Shown here: positions 48,801 through 62,107 of the stretch, in pieces
Layout: each line of letters starts with the position of its first letter
Numbering within the stretch: the first letter of the stretch is position 1
DNA from: Amblyornis subalaris
Taxonomy: Eukaryota; Chordata; Aves; Passeriformes; Ptilonorhynchidae
Direction: 5' to 3'
Length of the DNA stretch: 64,000 bases
Assembly: GCA_018881555.1 (NCBI GenBank)
Contig: JACAXG010000054.1
Span: 558,001-622,000, forward strand
Notes under the pieces: model-generated
What the model saw: only the letters and a program-made list of their open reading frames with translations
Told to the model about the DNA's origin: nothing
Database searches by the model: none
Program-made: the position numbers and the translations under genes

Positions 48801-49395
48801 CTTTTCATCTTAAGTCTACCCTAGACTGACAGAGCAAATGAAAATCATTAGACTCTAAAGATGGTTTGGTGGTCCATGTGGAATCACTTGGTGGTTTCTC
48901 TGGAGTTACTAATAGACAGCTTTCTACATCACAGAAACTTCCATACATTTATCACCCTTTTCAGCAGTCCTAGTGGAAGCCAAGAATAAGGGTTTAAGAG
49001 AGAAAAACGTTTAAGCATATGCTTAAAATTAAGCACCTGCTCAAGTACTTTTCTGGATGAGAACTTTAAAAACTGCACTGCTAATACATGTGGTAAAAAT
49101 ANGAAGAGCAGAAAGGAAAAGGGGCTGTTCATGTGGTACCTGTTCTGGAAAAGATTTTATTTTCATTAAATAGCTTTTAGCAACATTGCATTGTATTTTA
49201 AAAAAAGGAAAAAAGAAAAAGGCCCAAGGCTCTTTTCCAAAGGCCATCTGTAACGGACAATCGGAAAGGAGCAAGTGTATCAGAATCCTGNGCTCTCTCA
49301 CCAGAGGCTGAGAATGCTAAGTCCTCTCATGTGCTTGTATTTCAGTGTGGATTTAATTAACAGATGCCATCATATTTTCCATTTCTCTGCGCTAG
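48801..49395. other. unique DNA, no gene recognised
   Basis: AT-rich sequence with no recognised element. It ends with a pyrimidine-rich acceptor-like tract (ATTTTCCATTTCTCTGCGCT). Confidence 0.45.
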
Positions 49396-49426
49396 GCAAT
49401 GTTGGAAATACTGAAGCAACTTCCAG
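49396..49426 (+). CDS. candidate 31-nt exon, unidentified
   Basis: A strong acceptor (TTTCCATTTCTCTGCGCTAG) and a perfect donor (CCAG|GTAAGT) enclose 31 nt. Frame 0 (AMLEILKQLP) and frame 2 are open. The donor is the only full consensus CAG|GTAAGT I found on the plus strand. The segment is too short to identify. It does not obviously belong with the candidates that end at 43671, since it lies downstream of that stop codon. Confidence 0.2.
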
Positions 49427-50839
49427 GTAAGTCAGTAGAAGTACCCAGCAAAGTGCAGTACCAAAGATCTCGCTGGAGTCCTACCAACCCACACAGTGGT
49501 GTTAGCACAGTGCAGGTACATCTGTGTGGCTTCCAGTTTGGAAGCCAGCTGAAGGATCCCAGATTAGTGTGGCATTGCATGGGAGCAAAAACCTTCCTCT
49601 TTTCCCAGCGCAGGCAGTGAAGCTGCGTAGGGGGTGACTGTGCAGGGCCTTGCTGGCAGTGACAGAAGCAGAGTGNTCATGTGTTTCATTTTACAGAGAC
49701 ACATCTTTCCATTGCTTTATCACATATCTGTAAGGGAGGCTGAAGGCACTGATCCAGCCTCAGCAGGGGAATGCTCAGAGATGTTGATCATACTTGCTTC
49801 TGGTGCAGAACTTACACTAAAGCCAAGCTGAGAATAAGAAATTGGCAATAAATCAAACTGGAAAGTTCCGTTGTTCTTATCTCACCCNAAGACTGCACTT
49901 TAATTACAGTCTTGAAATACAACCGAAAAAAAAAAATTAATTGGCTCCTGATTATTTTTTACTACACTGAAGCTGCATCAGGAGTATCTGAAAAATGTAA
50001 AAAGTGTTCTGTAGTAAAATGGTTTTCATTTTGCAATTAGATGCAAACTTCCTTCTAGCAATGTTAATAGTGGCAGACCATTCCTCTACCTGAACTCTCT
50101 TCTTTCTACGAATTAACTAAAAGCTGAGGAGATGTATTTGCTTCTACCTGACAACCAAGTNCATACACTATATTACACAGCTAAATGCACTTGTGGTAAA
50201 ACAACTTTTGATCATCTTTCCTTGCTTTCCCTAACAATAGAATTTAAACATCACAGGAGCTACCACATTTTATCATTCTGAAATGCATGGAAATATTGAA
50301 GCATTTCTTGATAAGCTGTTTTCATCCGTGCCAGCTGCTAGAAATTACAATAAAAGAAAAATATTTACTACAATTTTTAAATTATTTAAGAATGGTAAAA
50401 TTTGGTAAGATAAAGCGGAAGAATATGTTGATGTTTATTTAATATTTTTATATTATACCTTTCTAAGTTTAGTCTACTCATGTATTTTCTGAAATTTATA
50501 GCCTAATGGATTAATTACATGGCAAATTAAGGAACTGGTGACAAATTCTCTGGCCATAAAATATGATTTTTACTTAAAAATACATCATGACCAAGCAGAA
50601 AAAAAATACACAAATTTGTTTGCATATATCATGGCTCACCTTCCTGACTTCACTTTTAANCCTACCTAGCAAAGTTATTCTACCCCATTTCAGTCAAATT
50701 CTCAGACATGAAAGAAGCTGAAAGCATGCTCTTGCATATTGTCTTGAAGAACAAATGTGAAAGGTATTTGCAGAAAGTAGTGGGGTCAACACACAGTCCT
50801 CTTGGGTGCCATTCCAGCTCTGGAGGCTAGAGCACACTT
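49427..50839. other. AT-rich unique DNA, no gene recognised
   Basis: No exon, RNA gene or transposable element was recognised. Confidence 0.45.
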
Positions 50840-50857
50840 GGGGGGGGGGGGGGGGGG
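50840..50857 (+). repeat. G18 homopolymer
   Basis: Eighteen consecutive G residues. Such a run can form G-quadruplex structures and is prone to length error in sequencing, so its exact length is uncertain. It abuts a pyrimidine-rich block to the right. Confidence 0.9.
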
Positions 50858-51240
50858 TGCATGCTCCACTGTCTGTTTCATCCCAATATAATGCCCTTCA
50901 ACTTTTTGCTCCTGCTGTGTTTCCTGACCCCTTTCCTGACCAGTGCCATGATCCACTTGCCAGGTATTTGGACCCTGTCCTCTTCCCAAACCCGAGATAA
51001 GCCTAGCCCCAGAATAAGACTTTCTCTCTGGTCCCCATCTAATCTCAGCCTCTCCACGCCCTCTCTTCCTGGCTTCCCCTCCCAGTTTCTTTGCCAAGTG
51101 CACATGTCCCCACCCCTCTGTCCCCAATGACATTCCTCAGTCCTTAGGTCAGCTTCCCACTTCCCCTGACTCCAACTACTCATTTCATTACTCTCTGTGT
51201 CCTTATCTGCTCCCTTTCTCTCAACTGAAATCACACAGCT
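50858..51240. repeat. pyrimidine-rich (CT-rich) low-complexity block
   Basis: The plus strand is dominated by C and T for nearly 400 bases, so the minus strand is purine-rich with few stop codons. This explains the 201-codon minus-strand frame at 50878-51483, which reads as Gly/Arg/Glu-rich text without domain resemblance. Confidence 0.6.
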
Positions 51241-51500
51241 CCCTCCTGTCCTACTGCCCGGACTGACCACCGCAGGGGAATACAGGGGCAAAGGGCGAGT
51301 GCTCGGGGTTACTCGGTGCACCCTCCTTGGCAGGGAGCCGTGGGAAGCNGCCTTCGCAAGGAAAGCCCGGTTTCTTTGCTCAAACTCAGGCGAGGCCTTT
51401 CCCGGCTGCTCCCTGCAGCCACGATGTGAACAGCCACAGGCACGGAGAGGATCACACCTGCTTCCTGCAGCTGCGGTTTTCAAAGCAGTTGCTTGAATTG
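51241..51500. promoter_or_regulatory. weak CpG-enriched patch
   Basis: I count about 13 CpGs in 240 bases, above the local background but well below the density of the island at 6.3 kb. It could be a weak promoter or enhancer or simply a GC-rich patch. No associated exon is evident. Confidence 0.25.
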
Positions 51501-54500
51501 TGGAGGTCTGTAATGATCAGGTACACAGAATATTTCTTCCCCCAAATCCTGTAACTTCATTGGTTTTCACCGGGGTTTTGCTCGGCATTGGGAATGAGCA
51601 CATTGTGGCAGGTTGCGCACTATGGACATGAGTGTTATGTAGCAGTAGGTGATGCCACTGAAAACCCATGGCTGTTCCATTTTGGCTGGTTATACTTTCT
51701 GCTTGAAAAATGTTTCCTGAGTCTAGGGGAACTCTATGAACCTGTCTCCTGCTATGTGGTTTCACATGTCCAAGTGTTCACATAGGAACACAGCCGCAGT
51801 CCTCGTCAGCTTGCAGTTTGTCAGGGAGATACCTAGAATGGAAACTGTAAGATCATCATTTTCCACAAACACTACAACAGAGACTTTATAGATTTAATTA
51901 TAAAGCCTGAAACAAACCAAATAATGCTTAGCCATTGCAGAATATCATGGAGAGAAAAGCTGAAGATGGGAAGCTGCAAATTTAGAGTAGCATGAGAAAA
52001 AGTGTAAGAATGTTAAAAAACATCTTGATTCTCTTGATTCACCGAAATTACTCCCCATTTAGTCCTGGTGGGAACTATGGGGCATGCAACTGTGCTATCA
52101 ACCTGGCAAGAGACTCACAAATTTGCAGCACTGCCCTCTCTGCTAGACTTACTCTATGCATGCGACCAGTAGGTCTGCCATCTCCAAGGGTTAACAGACA
52201 CCATTCACCATGCTGATAATACACTCATTTATGTTGGGATTGTTCAGTACAGGGAGATATATATCCCANTTCCTGCCTTTTCTGTTCCCCTCTATTTAAT
52301 GTTAATCTTTGCTGACCTGAACCTGCAGACCTTCCTCAAAGTGGACTAGAGTTTTCAGGAGAAAGATGTTGAAAACAATAAGGAAAATATTTTTGTTTAC
52401 AGGCAGATGTTTAACTGACAGTCAGATGCCTACCCTTTCTTTCCTTGCTCCAGGTCTTGCCTAAGGGAACAAAGAGGCAGGGCANGCCCCAGGTGCATCA
52501 GTTATGAAATATCTTCCACCAATCTGGCATTTGCCTCAAGGACAGCAGTCCTGGTAGGGATTAGTAGCTCTTGTAGGGAACTAGTGAGGAAGCTGAGAAC
52601 CTGGTCTCCACAGCCCCCTCCCCCTTCCCCACCTCACCAAGCAAACCAAAGCCCTGGTAGATCCCAGAGTTTCAGCAGCAAAAAGACACATTCTGAAAAA
52701 GAGAGAAATGCAGCCCTGGCCTTAGAGAAATACAGGATGGTAATTACAGACCATTCAGGATGGAGTTAAACACCAAATACAAGAGTGCCCCTACTTTCAG
52801 CCAGGACACTGATTTTATTACACTCTTCTCTGAAAGTTGACAGGCTGCATGCCAAACACTTTTTGATGTGATTGTATTTTTGTTTTACTTTCTCACACAC
52901 AGAAACTGTCCTCAAAACCTCTTACTTTTAAGCTAAGTGCCAAAAAATGCTCAAGTGCCAGCCAATGACTCATCTTTTAAAAGCCTGGCTTTTGGAAGGT
53001 GGTTTTCATTTCAGGAACTTCGGATTGCTTCCTGGATACTAAACATTGTGGGATCAATAATTAGACTAGAAAAATGTTGAAAAAGAATTATTTTAAATAT
53101 TTAAACATCAGTCATCTTTGGGGGTTCTGTTAACTAGAGATACNTGGGAGTTCCAAGCAAAGGAATAAACAGGAAGGCCAAGATTTTGGCTGATGACTCA
53201 AAACGGACAACATCCACCTTTTTTTTCTTTTTTTAATACTGAAACATATTTTAAATCATTTTAATCTTTTTTTAATAATGGAACCAGACACATACATCAC
53301 ATTGCCTTGGAAAGAGTAGAAACACTACCCTTTTTTTTTTTTTACGTGGGTGCAAATGGAAAGCATATGATGACATTCCATCTCTTCCTCCCCTACGCTG
53401 TGTTTCACCCATTTCTCAACACACAACGTAGACATACGGCCCTTATTAGTCCTGTAGTTACATGTCATCATTTTGCCATCATGCAAGCCAAACTTCTGAA
53501 GTGCTCTTTTGCTTCTAGGGATTTCCTTGTTTACACACCACATAAAACCTTACTTGCACCACAGTAAAGGCGTGTGGGAACACAGAAGCCTGTAACATGT
53601 GAGGGCATCTATCAGGGGTCAGGGGGGAGGAAGGCCATAGATCTACTTTTAAGCCTGGATTGTTCCTGTTTGGAGGCAGTAGTGTTTATCAGCTCTAGCA
53701 AGATAGTAGCTGGATGACTCAAACAGCTATTTTTTAGAGGGAATAAATAAAGTNGTAAAAGAAAAATTAGAAAGCTGAGACAAAAATGAGATATTTATCA
53801 AGTCCAAAACAAAACATGAATTACCTCTTCCTTTGTTTGATGCAGGCTCCATCAGANTATTCAGGGTAATTGTCTTTTTTATAATTCTGCTGAGATCATT
53901 TGTTCCTTATATACCAAGGCTAGCAACTATGACTCTTAGAAGTCGCTTATAAACACACTTCACATCTTATGCGTAGGACGATCTGCCAGCATGCAGGTGC
54001 CCTTGTCCATGGGTGTTGGGTGAAATATATATATAGCTATCTGGTTATTCTGGGATTGGTAACATCCTGGACTGACATTGCAATCTGTTAAGAAGCAGTT
54101 TTGAACAAGTCTAATGAGGTGGTATAGATTTTCTGGGAGCATCAAAGGCTCTNAGAATTTTCTGCCACCTAATCTGCTTTTCTGTTTGAAACTGAATTTT
54201 TCAAAGTAAGGTCAAGAGTCCTTGGTTTAGCTAGTTACAGCAGTAACTGGTGCTAGAGAAAAGTATNCCTAACCACTCAGCTGAAGCATATGTATGTTTA
54301 GCAATTAGACAGCTCACCACAACTTTGGGCCCATTTTATCCATTGGCATGTTTTGGAGCAGCTACTAATGCAAATAAAATGTTTTTTTCTCCTTACACAA
54401 ACAAGCCGNGAAACAGAAATTTCTCTTTCCTGTCAAAAACAAACAAAAAACCACNCAAAATTTNAAAAAAAAATCAGAAACAAAACCAACCATCCAACTT

Positions 54501-54814
54501 TACACAATATCCACTTAGCCAATGTACAATTTTAGTCACAGAAATGAAGACTCAAACCACTTTACTAAATGTCAGAGTGCAAACATCCCATGCTGTCTTT
54601 TCTTTTTTATTAGTGTGTTGAGAGCTGCAAGTTAGGTAACTACTCTTTTTCACTTAAAACATCTAAAAACACAGGCTACANATTTCTCTCTAAAACCTTT
54701 GAGTGCGCCACAATGCAAACACAGCCAAGCAACAAGCATCACTTACTGCCATGGTACTGAGGCAGGTTTTTATCGGCACTGATGAGATCGTTCATACAGT
54801 GGCAGGTTTCTTAC
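51501..54814. other. unique DNA, no gene recognised
   Basis: AT-rich, with a T13 tract at 53331-53343 and TA-rich runs near 54025. Several isolated n positions cluster at 54409-54464. No exon or mobile element was recognised. Confidence 0.45.
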
Positions 54815-54990
54815 CTCCACTTAATTTCCTGCTTAATCGCCCTTGCTTGCGGAGCCCAGCCTGGCTGGATGCGCAGGTCGCAGAGCTGCTGCCAGCAGCA
54901 GGGAGCTGCTCAGCTTCCTACACTAGGTGGCATGGAAGGACCAAGTTTCGCCACCCCCACCACTGTCCGACGGCGAGTGATGCTGCTGTT
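54815..54990 (-). other. GC-rich patch with strong minus-strand donor, possible 5' exon
   Basis: On the minus strand a GC-rich, moderately CpG-containing stretch ends at GTGGAG|GTAAGA, a strong donor. GC-rich sequence followed by a donor is typical of a 5' exon, but no ATG-initiated frame runs cleanly into the donor and CpG density is low. It might be non-coding leader or coincidental. Confidence 0.15.
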
Positions 54991-55913
54991 CTGTGTCTTG
55001 CAATCTATTTCCCTTGTGCCCTGCAGAAAGATTTATTTATNAATTTAAACACCTGACATAATTTTATCCGGGAAAATGCTGAAGCTGTTGGAGGGGTTCC
55101 CTTGTCACTCCCATTCCAATTGAGTGGGAGCTCTTCAATGTCCTAGGTGACTTTCCTTCTTGATTTTCCCACATTGACATTCAGCAGTTTTATACACCCT
55201 GACTCTGTTCCTTACCCAGTTAAATCTCGGGTTTCCCATTAGTTCTCCTCATCTCCCCATTATGTTCATATGTGTGAAAAAACAGCGCTTTGAACTTTTT
55301 GCATTTCCNAGGGCAGGAACTTGGCACCCTGTGTCTTAAAACACATTTTTAGCTCCTCAGAATCAGACCACTTTTGATGTCTGAAATAGTCAGAATTTTT
55401 GAAGAGGTCAGTTTGCTTCTTACCTTGCTCAACTACTGAGCTGATTACTGCAAATTATTGACCCTATAAAGCAACCAAGCTGGATCCATCAGCGCTGTCA
55501 CTGGGAAGGGCAGCATTGCTCAACACTGGGATTGCAGTAACAGCACGGCATGTGCCTCTACAGTCCTGCTGCAGCCCTCCTAGTCCTTACCTCTACCCCA
55601 CCACGGATACAGATGTGCAATGAAGAATATCCCAGTCAATTCAGGATGCCTGCCTGGCCCTAAATCATTTGGATGGGAAAACTTAGGGCATAGTCATTAA
55701 CCTGTATTATTGCCTCTCCACTGTCACCNCAAAGTACCTTATTTCTACCTCGCAGCTTCTAATACTGCCTGGATGCAAAGCCATTCCCATTACCTCACTG
55801 CTCTCCCAGCATGTTACTTAACAGCTTTCCAGCAAAACCCTGCCCATGCACCCATCTCCCCACCTCCCAGCCCATATATATGCAATTTGCCTTCCACTGC
55901 CTGAGGCAACAAC
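54991..55913. other. unique DNA, no gene recognised
   Basis: Two good minus-strand donors (AAG|GTAAGA near 55418; GAG|GTAAGG near 55585) lack convincing acceptors upstream. Nothing else was recognised. Confidence 0.4.
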
Positions 55914-55965
55914 AGGGGGTAGATTATCTCTTGAGGTGTTTTCCATCCCTGTTTTCTATGATTCC
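55914..55965 (+). mobile_element. short CR1 3'-tail remnant
   Basis: GGGGGTAGATTATCTCTTGA, then a GGTGTTTTCCATCCCTG-like stretch and TTCTATGATTCC, follow the order of the terminal about 50 bases of avian CR1 (TGGA..GATCTC..AGGTCCTTTCCA..TTCTATGATTC). Only the extreme 3' end is recognisable. Confidence 0.45.
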
Positions 55966-58900
55966 CTGGGGACAGGCTTATCTCTAAAATAACATCTTGC
56001 AGGATTCCAGGGTTACACTGGTGAACATGTTAAGGCCAGAAATAGGGAGGGNGATGCCTGGTATTAATGGCAGAGGCATGGCTTTCCAAAGTGGAAGATT
56101 TTCCCATTATGTGAATGAGGCTGAGTAACTCAGGGTTTTTTCAGCTCGGGATTCAGAAGTTAGGTCTCAAGACTATTTACTGTATTTTTTTNAATCTGAT
56201 TCTGCAGTCCCAGCTATTTAACTCTGTCTTGTCCTGCTTTCTGCTCTCTTGTCCTTACTGAGGTGATTTTACTACTCTCTTCCTCCCTGATGTACTGAGC
56301 TGACACCCTCTCCTGTCCTCTCTGCCTGTCCCAACCCTCCATGGTCCTTGCCGGAATACCAGGAGAACCAGAGANACCGGATGTATCAGGAACAAAAAAA
56401 GAAAATGCAAAAAAACCTCCTGGAAGCGGGTTGAAAAAAGGGTGGCTAGGGCCAGGCACAAAGCTCAAGAGTATGTGTAACCCTGCCTAGTTTTTGTTCA
56501 AGGAGATGTCCGACAAATATACTCTCTGGCCATTACAAACATCTGTATTTCATCTCATGTTATACAGTGATAAGCACCACTGATACGTTTCAGTTCCCAT
56601 GGNGTCTACAAAGTATAATTTCTGGAGGATAAGAGTTCCTATGAGGAGCTATAGACTACAGCACAGTCAGTACTTGGCACGGGGTAGCCCACTGTGCAGC
56701 ACAAAAGGAAGAAGGCAATACTACCACCCAGTTCCCTCCTGGCTGCATACCTCCCTGTGTCTCAAAATAACATATAAAAACTCCAAGCAGCTTCAAGGAA
56801 GACCCATGAACAAACTAAATGAAATAGTGCCTTTTGAGTGACTGTACAGCAGCATGTACTGTNCTCAGTTTCACCAGTGCAGGTGTAAACAAGAGATAAA
56901 AATTACACACAGGGCACAAACACATGACAGTGTGAAACACTATAAAGTTTTAATTGCCACTTATTTGGTTAAGCCTTTCATAGCTCTCTGCTGGTGAGTC
57001 TTGAGCAATGTGGTCATTCCATTCTCAGGCTCATAAAAATTTACTGCACGCCTTCACGTGTTCTCCCTATATAGCTCCACTTTATTTCACTGGCAAAATA
57101 CGGCCAGCTGGAGCTGCAGCTCTGATTAGCTGAATGCTTGGGATGCAGAATGCAGTCCCCAGAATACATCATATTCATGGTAATATTCTGACTGTAAAAA
57201 AGGCTTGACTTTTTAAGCTGCTCCAGAGATGCAGATAAATGTAATGTGTCAGAAATAGGGACCACCTACACATCAGATCACACTTACAAGGATAATGTAT
57301 GCAGGCATATAAAATTGCCAAGGAACATGAAGCCACACAGAAAGGGGTACTTCCCCAGGCTACTGACGGGTTTATTCCACATTTCACTGACTTTATAAGG
57401 CAGCTGAGTGACATTTGGTATCATCAGAACCACCTGAAGGGATGAAATTGCACCGGTCTTGGGCAGCCAGCATCGGGGAGGTTATGATTTCAAAACATCG
57501 TGCCAAAAGACAAAGTCACAAGCAAACAGCACTGCAAATTCATACCTGCTTATTTCCAAACCATAATCAAAATCCGTGAATATAAGCTTCCTAGTAGAGA
57601 CACTGAAACTACTCCATAAATTGTTGAGATTCCAGTTCTTAACATTGTCAAAGCATTTTTAGAAGGAGGGATTTGAAACATTTTTCTAAAGGGAAAAAAA
57701 AAGAAGGAAGAAATGTGGCTCTGTGACTCAGAGGTGCAATTGAAATAAAAATCTAAACATTGTCACAAGTGGCATCACTGAAGCCCAAAGCAAAACTCTA
57801 CATCTTGGAAATTTCCAGAGGATCTTGGAAAAATTTGGTGCTTTTAAACAAAGAGCAGCAAAATGAAAAGAATGTCAAAAAGAGAACTTGATGAAACAAA
57901 AATGGAGTATTTAAAGCTAAATGGTTACTATTTCTACAGCCCAGAGAGCAGCAAAAATGGATTGATACACAGCTTGGTATTGCAAACTTGTATTTGCTGC
58001 TTACTGCCCTTATTCTACACAGCTAAAGAGCAGAAGAAAGGAAGAGTATGGGACTTCCCATCATCAATATGCTAGTGCCTGGCATTTTGTCACTTTCCTC
58101 AATAAACCTGAGCAAGGTTCTTGTTTGGTTTCCCAGAGTTCATCTGAAAAGGCCTCAAACAAAAGTAGCCAGCTTTGCTTAATCCAGCTGTGGTAAGCCT
58201 TTGGAAGAAAGAGCAGTAATGGAAAAGCTCCCACCTCAGACACAGATGTCCACAACCACAGACTGTTCTGTTCAGATGCACCACATTCCCAAGTTATTAT
58301 GGTGACTGAAACCTTGGACAGTACAAGATGTCAAGCTTCAGCCCTGCACACCCTGCGGTGTCCCTGCACATCCCAGGGTGAGTGACCCAGTCCCCAGGGT
58401 ATTATTCTCACTCTTGTTCTCAGCACCTGGAGGTGCTTGGATGGCACTGCCTGCGACACAGGGGAGNCTAGTGGCTCGGACACTGTGCTGGGGAGCACTG
58501 GGTGCCTGCTCAAAACTCTGGTACATTCTTTAGAGGCAGATCGACCTTGCAGATGAATGTCCTACAAATCCCTATCCAGTTGCTGAGTCTCCTTAGGTAT
58601 TCCATTTAAAGCCATTCTACTTGGAATAAAATACTTTTAACAGGAGCTGAAGCAGAAGACAAATGTGAAAATGATTCACACTTCTGGGAAGTGGCTGTCT
58701 GGCTTCGAAAGCATGTGGCAGTGAATGTAAAATGCTGCATGCGGAGTGGCTGTCTCATCAGGAGAGACCAAAGAGCAGTGCTTCGAGCCTTGCACATGCA
58801 CAACCAGCTTGCAGGCTGCTAGTGAAAACATTGTCCTGTTGCTCTCAGATTTCTTCAGAGGTGGAAACTGAACTAGTTCTCCTAAAGTTTAATGCATGCT

Positions 58901-60862
58901 TGAGGCTACTGGGTAATATATCCCCCCATAGCAGCTTTTGTGAATCTAGCACTTCTTTTTTTGTTCTGCAAGGACCTCAACCAAAATCTTTTGAACCCTT
59001 TAGATGTTCTGAGATTTTGCTTTACCAAGAAACAAAGTTTTTACAAAATTTCAAAAGGTTTTTTTTTGTCTTAGAATGAGGGCGTGAGTTGGCATCTGAG
59101 CCAAAAAAATCAGTGAAATGCACAGCTCTTCTGGTGGCAGATTGTTCCCTGTAGGAGGTCTCTGGTTGTTCTTCACATCTCATGGGTGTTACAGAAGTAG
59201 TTCTCAGGGAACTATAAAAAAGGAGAAAGGAAGNTTGTTTGGCATATTCAGAATAGAGTGTTCATGTAATCAGAAGAAAATATTGCGTTGAGTTCTGTGA
59301 ATGGTACACAGATACTATGGGCAATTGAAGCCTTATACTTTTATGTAACTTGTAATTAATTAATTCAATTATTCAAAGAAAATTACTTCACACCCCCACA
59401 AAATACCCTGTATCTTACTAAGGAGACAGATACGCCTGGTTTTACACTCAAGTAATGTCACCTCCAGCAGAAGCTCATTTATTAAAATACCAGAATACTG
59501 CCGTTTGATGCCTATCGTAACACCCACCTCCCACACACACAGGGCAGCATGTGTCTTATAACAAAGAAGGCATTCATAGCTATTATCTTGAAAGGTAGTA
59601 GGGGCGATGAATCCATTAAAGGGACCAGAGAAACGTTCACTTCACCAAAGAAAAGCTGANATAGCTTAGGGGTGTTTTTACTGGAAGTTGTGGTGCCTCT
59701 ACGCTTGCTATCCCAGGACCAACTTTCCCTCTCATTGCCAAAAACTTTATTGAGCTTTGAACTTCACCCGAGTTTTGCAGCTACCAAGAAATCCAAAGCC
59801 AAACACTTCATTTTATGCCTTCAAAAGGTCCAAAACTAAATTTGGATCTCTGCTCTTTGGCTAGGGTCCTTTGGCTAAGTTTCTTTGCAGCTTCACCTGG
59901 AGTGGTTACCACTGGGACATCTGCTGCTGGTTTGAGCTCTGTTGCAGGCAGGAGCAGGAGAGGGCTCCTGAGAGCCCCGTTGGTTTGGGCTAGACAGATT
60001 TGGTGACTGGATTCACTGCTCCTCTCCACAGGGTGCTAGCTGCATCACATTTTTATTTTATTATCACTCACAGCAGCTCCGAGTCTATTAATACGTATTT
60101 TGTGCAAAAAAGAGTCTGGCACTTTCAAAANGGAAAAGGTGGTAATGAAGAGCCTCTTAAGCTTCTAAACTCACTCCAAACTATTACAAAAATTATACAG
60201 AGAGCTGTAAATTCTTGAGACAGAATTAAATAAAAAAATGAAAAAAACAAAACCTCNGTACTGTCAGGTCGCTCTAGGCAAAGAGATATCGCTGATCTTA
60301 CCCTCTTCTATTGCCTTTATTGAACATTTTGAAAAGATAATAGATTTTCAGTGAAGCAGCCTGACAAATGACACTTTAGTTTAGGGGTCAACCCTCCACA
60401 TTGGCCATCTGAAGTTGGCAATGACCTGTTTGCCCAGGGGGCAGTTGAGGGTGCTTGACAGGTTTAGCTGCAAAGAGGACAGCTCTGCTTTCTTAGCTCT
60501 GACAGTGTTACTCAGAGGAACCAGCCGTGCCTCTGGTGTTGAAACTGTCTAAAGGCCCCTGGGACCCAGCCTGGGCACAAGTGGCTTCCAAGCCGGAACA
60601 GCCAGATTGGGGGTTTTTACATTAGTCACAGGACAGAGATCAGCGGTCATGGGGTTCGTGTAGGTTACACCTTCACCTTTCCTTGGGTGAGTTTAACTCC
60701 TCAAGCTNAGCAGATGCTTGCTTCATCTCAACGCCTTGTCCCGACCAGTGCTTGCAGGAAGCAGGAAAACTTAATGCGTGCTATATAAAGCAGCAGAAAG
60801 ACACACATTGTGTAACAGATGTCTGTTGAAAGGAGATAAAGAGACAGCCTGATTTCTTTCCC
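55966..60862. other. unique DNA, no gene recognised
   Basis: Mixed AT-rich and moderately GC sequence. Isolated donors (CTG|GTGAGT near 56992; AGG|GTGAGT near 58379) have no persuasive exon. No repeat family was recognised. Confidence 0.4.
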
Positions 60863-60884
60863 TTTTTTTTTTTTTTTTTTTTTT
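60863..60884 (+). repeat. T22 homopolymer
   Basis: Twenty-two consecutive T residues. No retroelement body abuts it on the A-rich (minus) reading, so it is not evidently a retrogene tail. Exact length is uncertain in any assembly. Confidence 0.9.
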
Positions 60885-62107
60885 GTTTGCCTGTGTCCTC
60901 ATTCCCCTCTGCCTGCCCGCCCTGCTGTCTGGGGGAGGTTTCACATTGCATTAGTGTTACCTCTCCTGCCTTGGCCAGCCGTCGCAGAGGCTGTGCTGCC
61001 AAGCCACCGCCGCTGGCCGCCTGGCAGCTGGTGCAGGGCCAGCCTCCGACAGGCGGGACAGGGACCTCTCAGTGACAGACCCTGAGCCTAAGGGGCAGGA
61101 AACGGTCTAGAGGCAGATCTGCTGGGGAGCAGAGCAGCTACGCAACATCACAGCTCTTCCCATCTCTAGCTGCCACTTCCAGTTGCCATGGGTAGGGTAG
61201 CTTTAGTAGCTCTCAAAGCCTACTGTTTTAACACTGGTTATCCCCAGTAAGACCTTGATTCTCAGCAGTGAAAAGGTATCCTTCTTTTTTTTTCCCCCAG
61301 GGAACTTCATGGTACTGCGCAATGCCTCTGGTATCTAACCTCATTAAAGGAGCTCATCTAATTCCACCATACTGAGGAAACTCTCACCTCCCTCAAAGGC
61401 AATGACTCAAGATACTAATCAGTGCAACGAGGATGTCTGAGGGTTTTTCTATCTACTACTTCAGTCTGGGCTATACTTTTCCTTCCCCCTTTGCTGTAGC
61501 CACAAACACTGAGCTCGCAGAATAAGGCACCCAGACTCTTCTTGTGTACACCGCCTCGGGTATATTTAAATTAAAGCCAAGTGCCAAATAATTAAAAGAG
61601 GCCCTGAGCACACCCAGAAGAGATTATTTTCTGCCTTTCCATACTTCTCCCTCTTTACTGCTCTCTGTTACTGCTTTCTCTGGTTTCTGTCATCATTTTG
61701 CTGTTGCAACCTTTTGTGGCCGGAGCAGAGACACCTCTTCTGAAGAATCTTAAAAGAGATACATTTGGCCCTGAAACATAGTCACAGCTGCTGGCCGTCA
61801 TGTCTTTATCTCTGGCTGTTGAACGGATGAGATAGGATCACCCNCAGGACTCAGAGTATGTCTTAATAAGGTCTGACCTAACAATACCACACTGGCTAAA
61901 GTTGCTCTGTTCACATCCCTGGAGATAAAGCTAGGAAGCTCTGACCTTCTTGAAATTATGAGTTGTGAAAGCACTGACAGCAGCCACACACAGAATATGG
62001 AGATTTTCTGAAAAACTGAGGACACCCGCACTCTCATTTACTTTCCCTGATGGTGCCTGTCCCACTCCTTCAGGCCTGTACAGCAAATCCTCGGCAGGAC
62101 CAGTGAA
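60885..62107. other. GC-richer then unique DNA, no gene recognised
   Basis: The first about 190 bases are GC-rich with roughly nine CpGs, too few for a firm island. No exon or mobile element was recognised before the CR1 tail. Confidence 0.4.

Noticed and set aside
50878..51483. 201-codon minus-strand open frame, the longest in the window
   Set aside because: It crosses a purine-rich low-complexity block that has few stop codons by composition. There is no domain-like pattern, and it has an internal ambiguous base.
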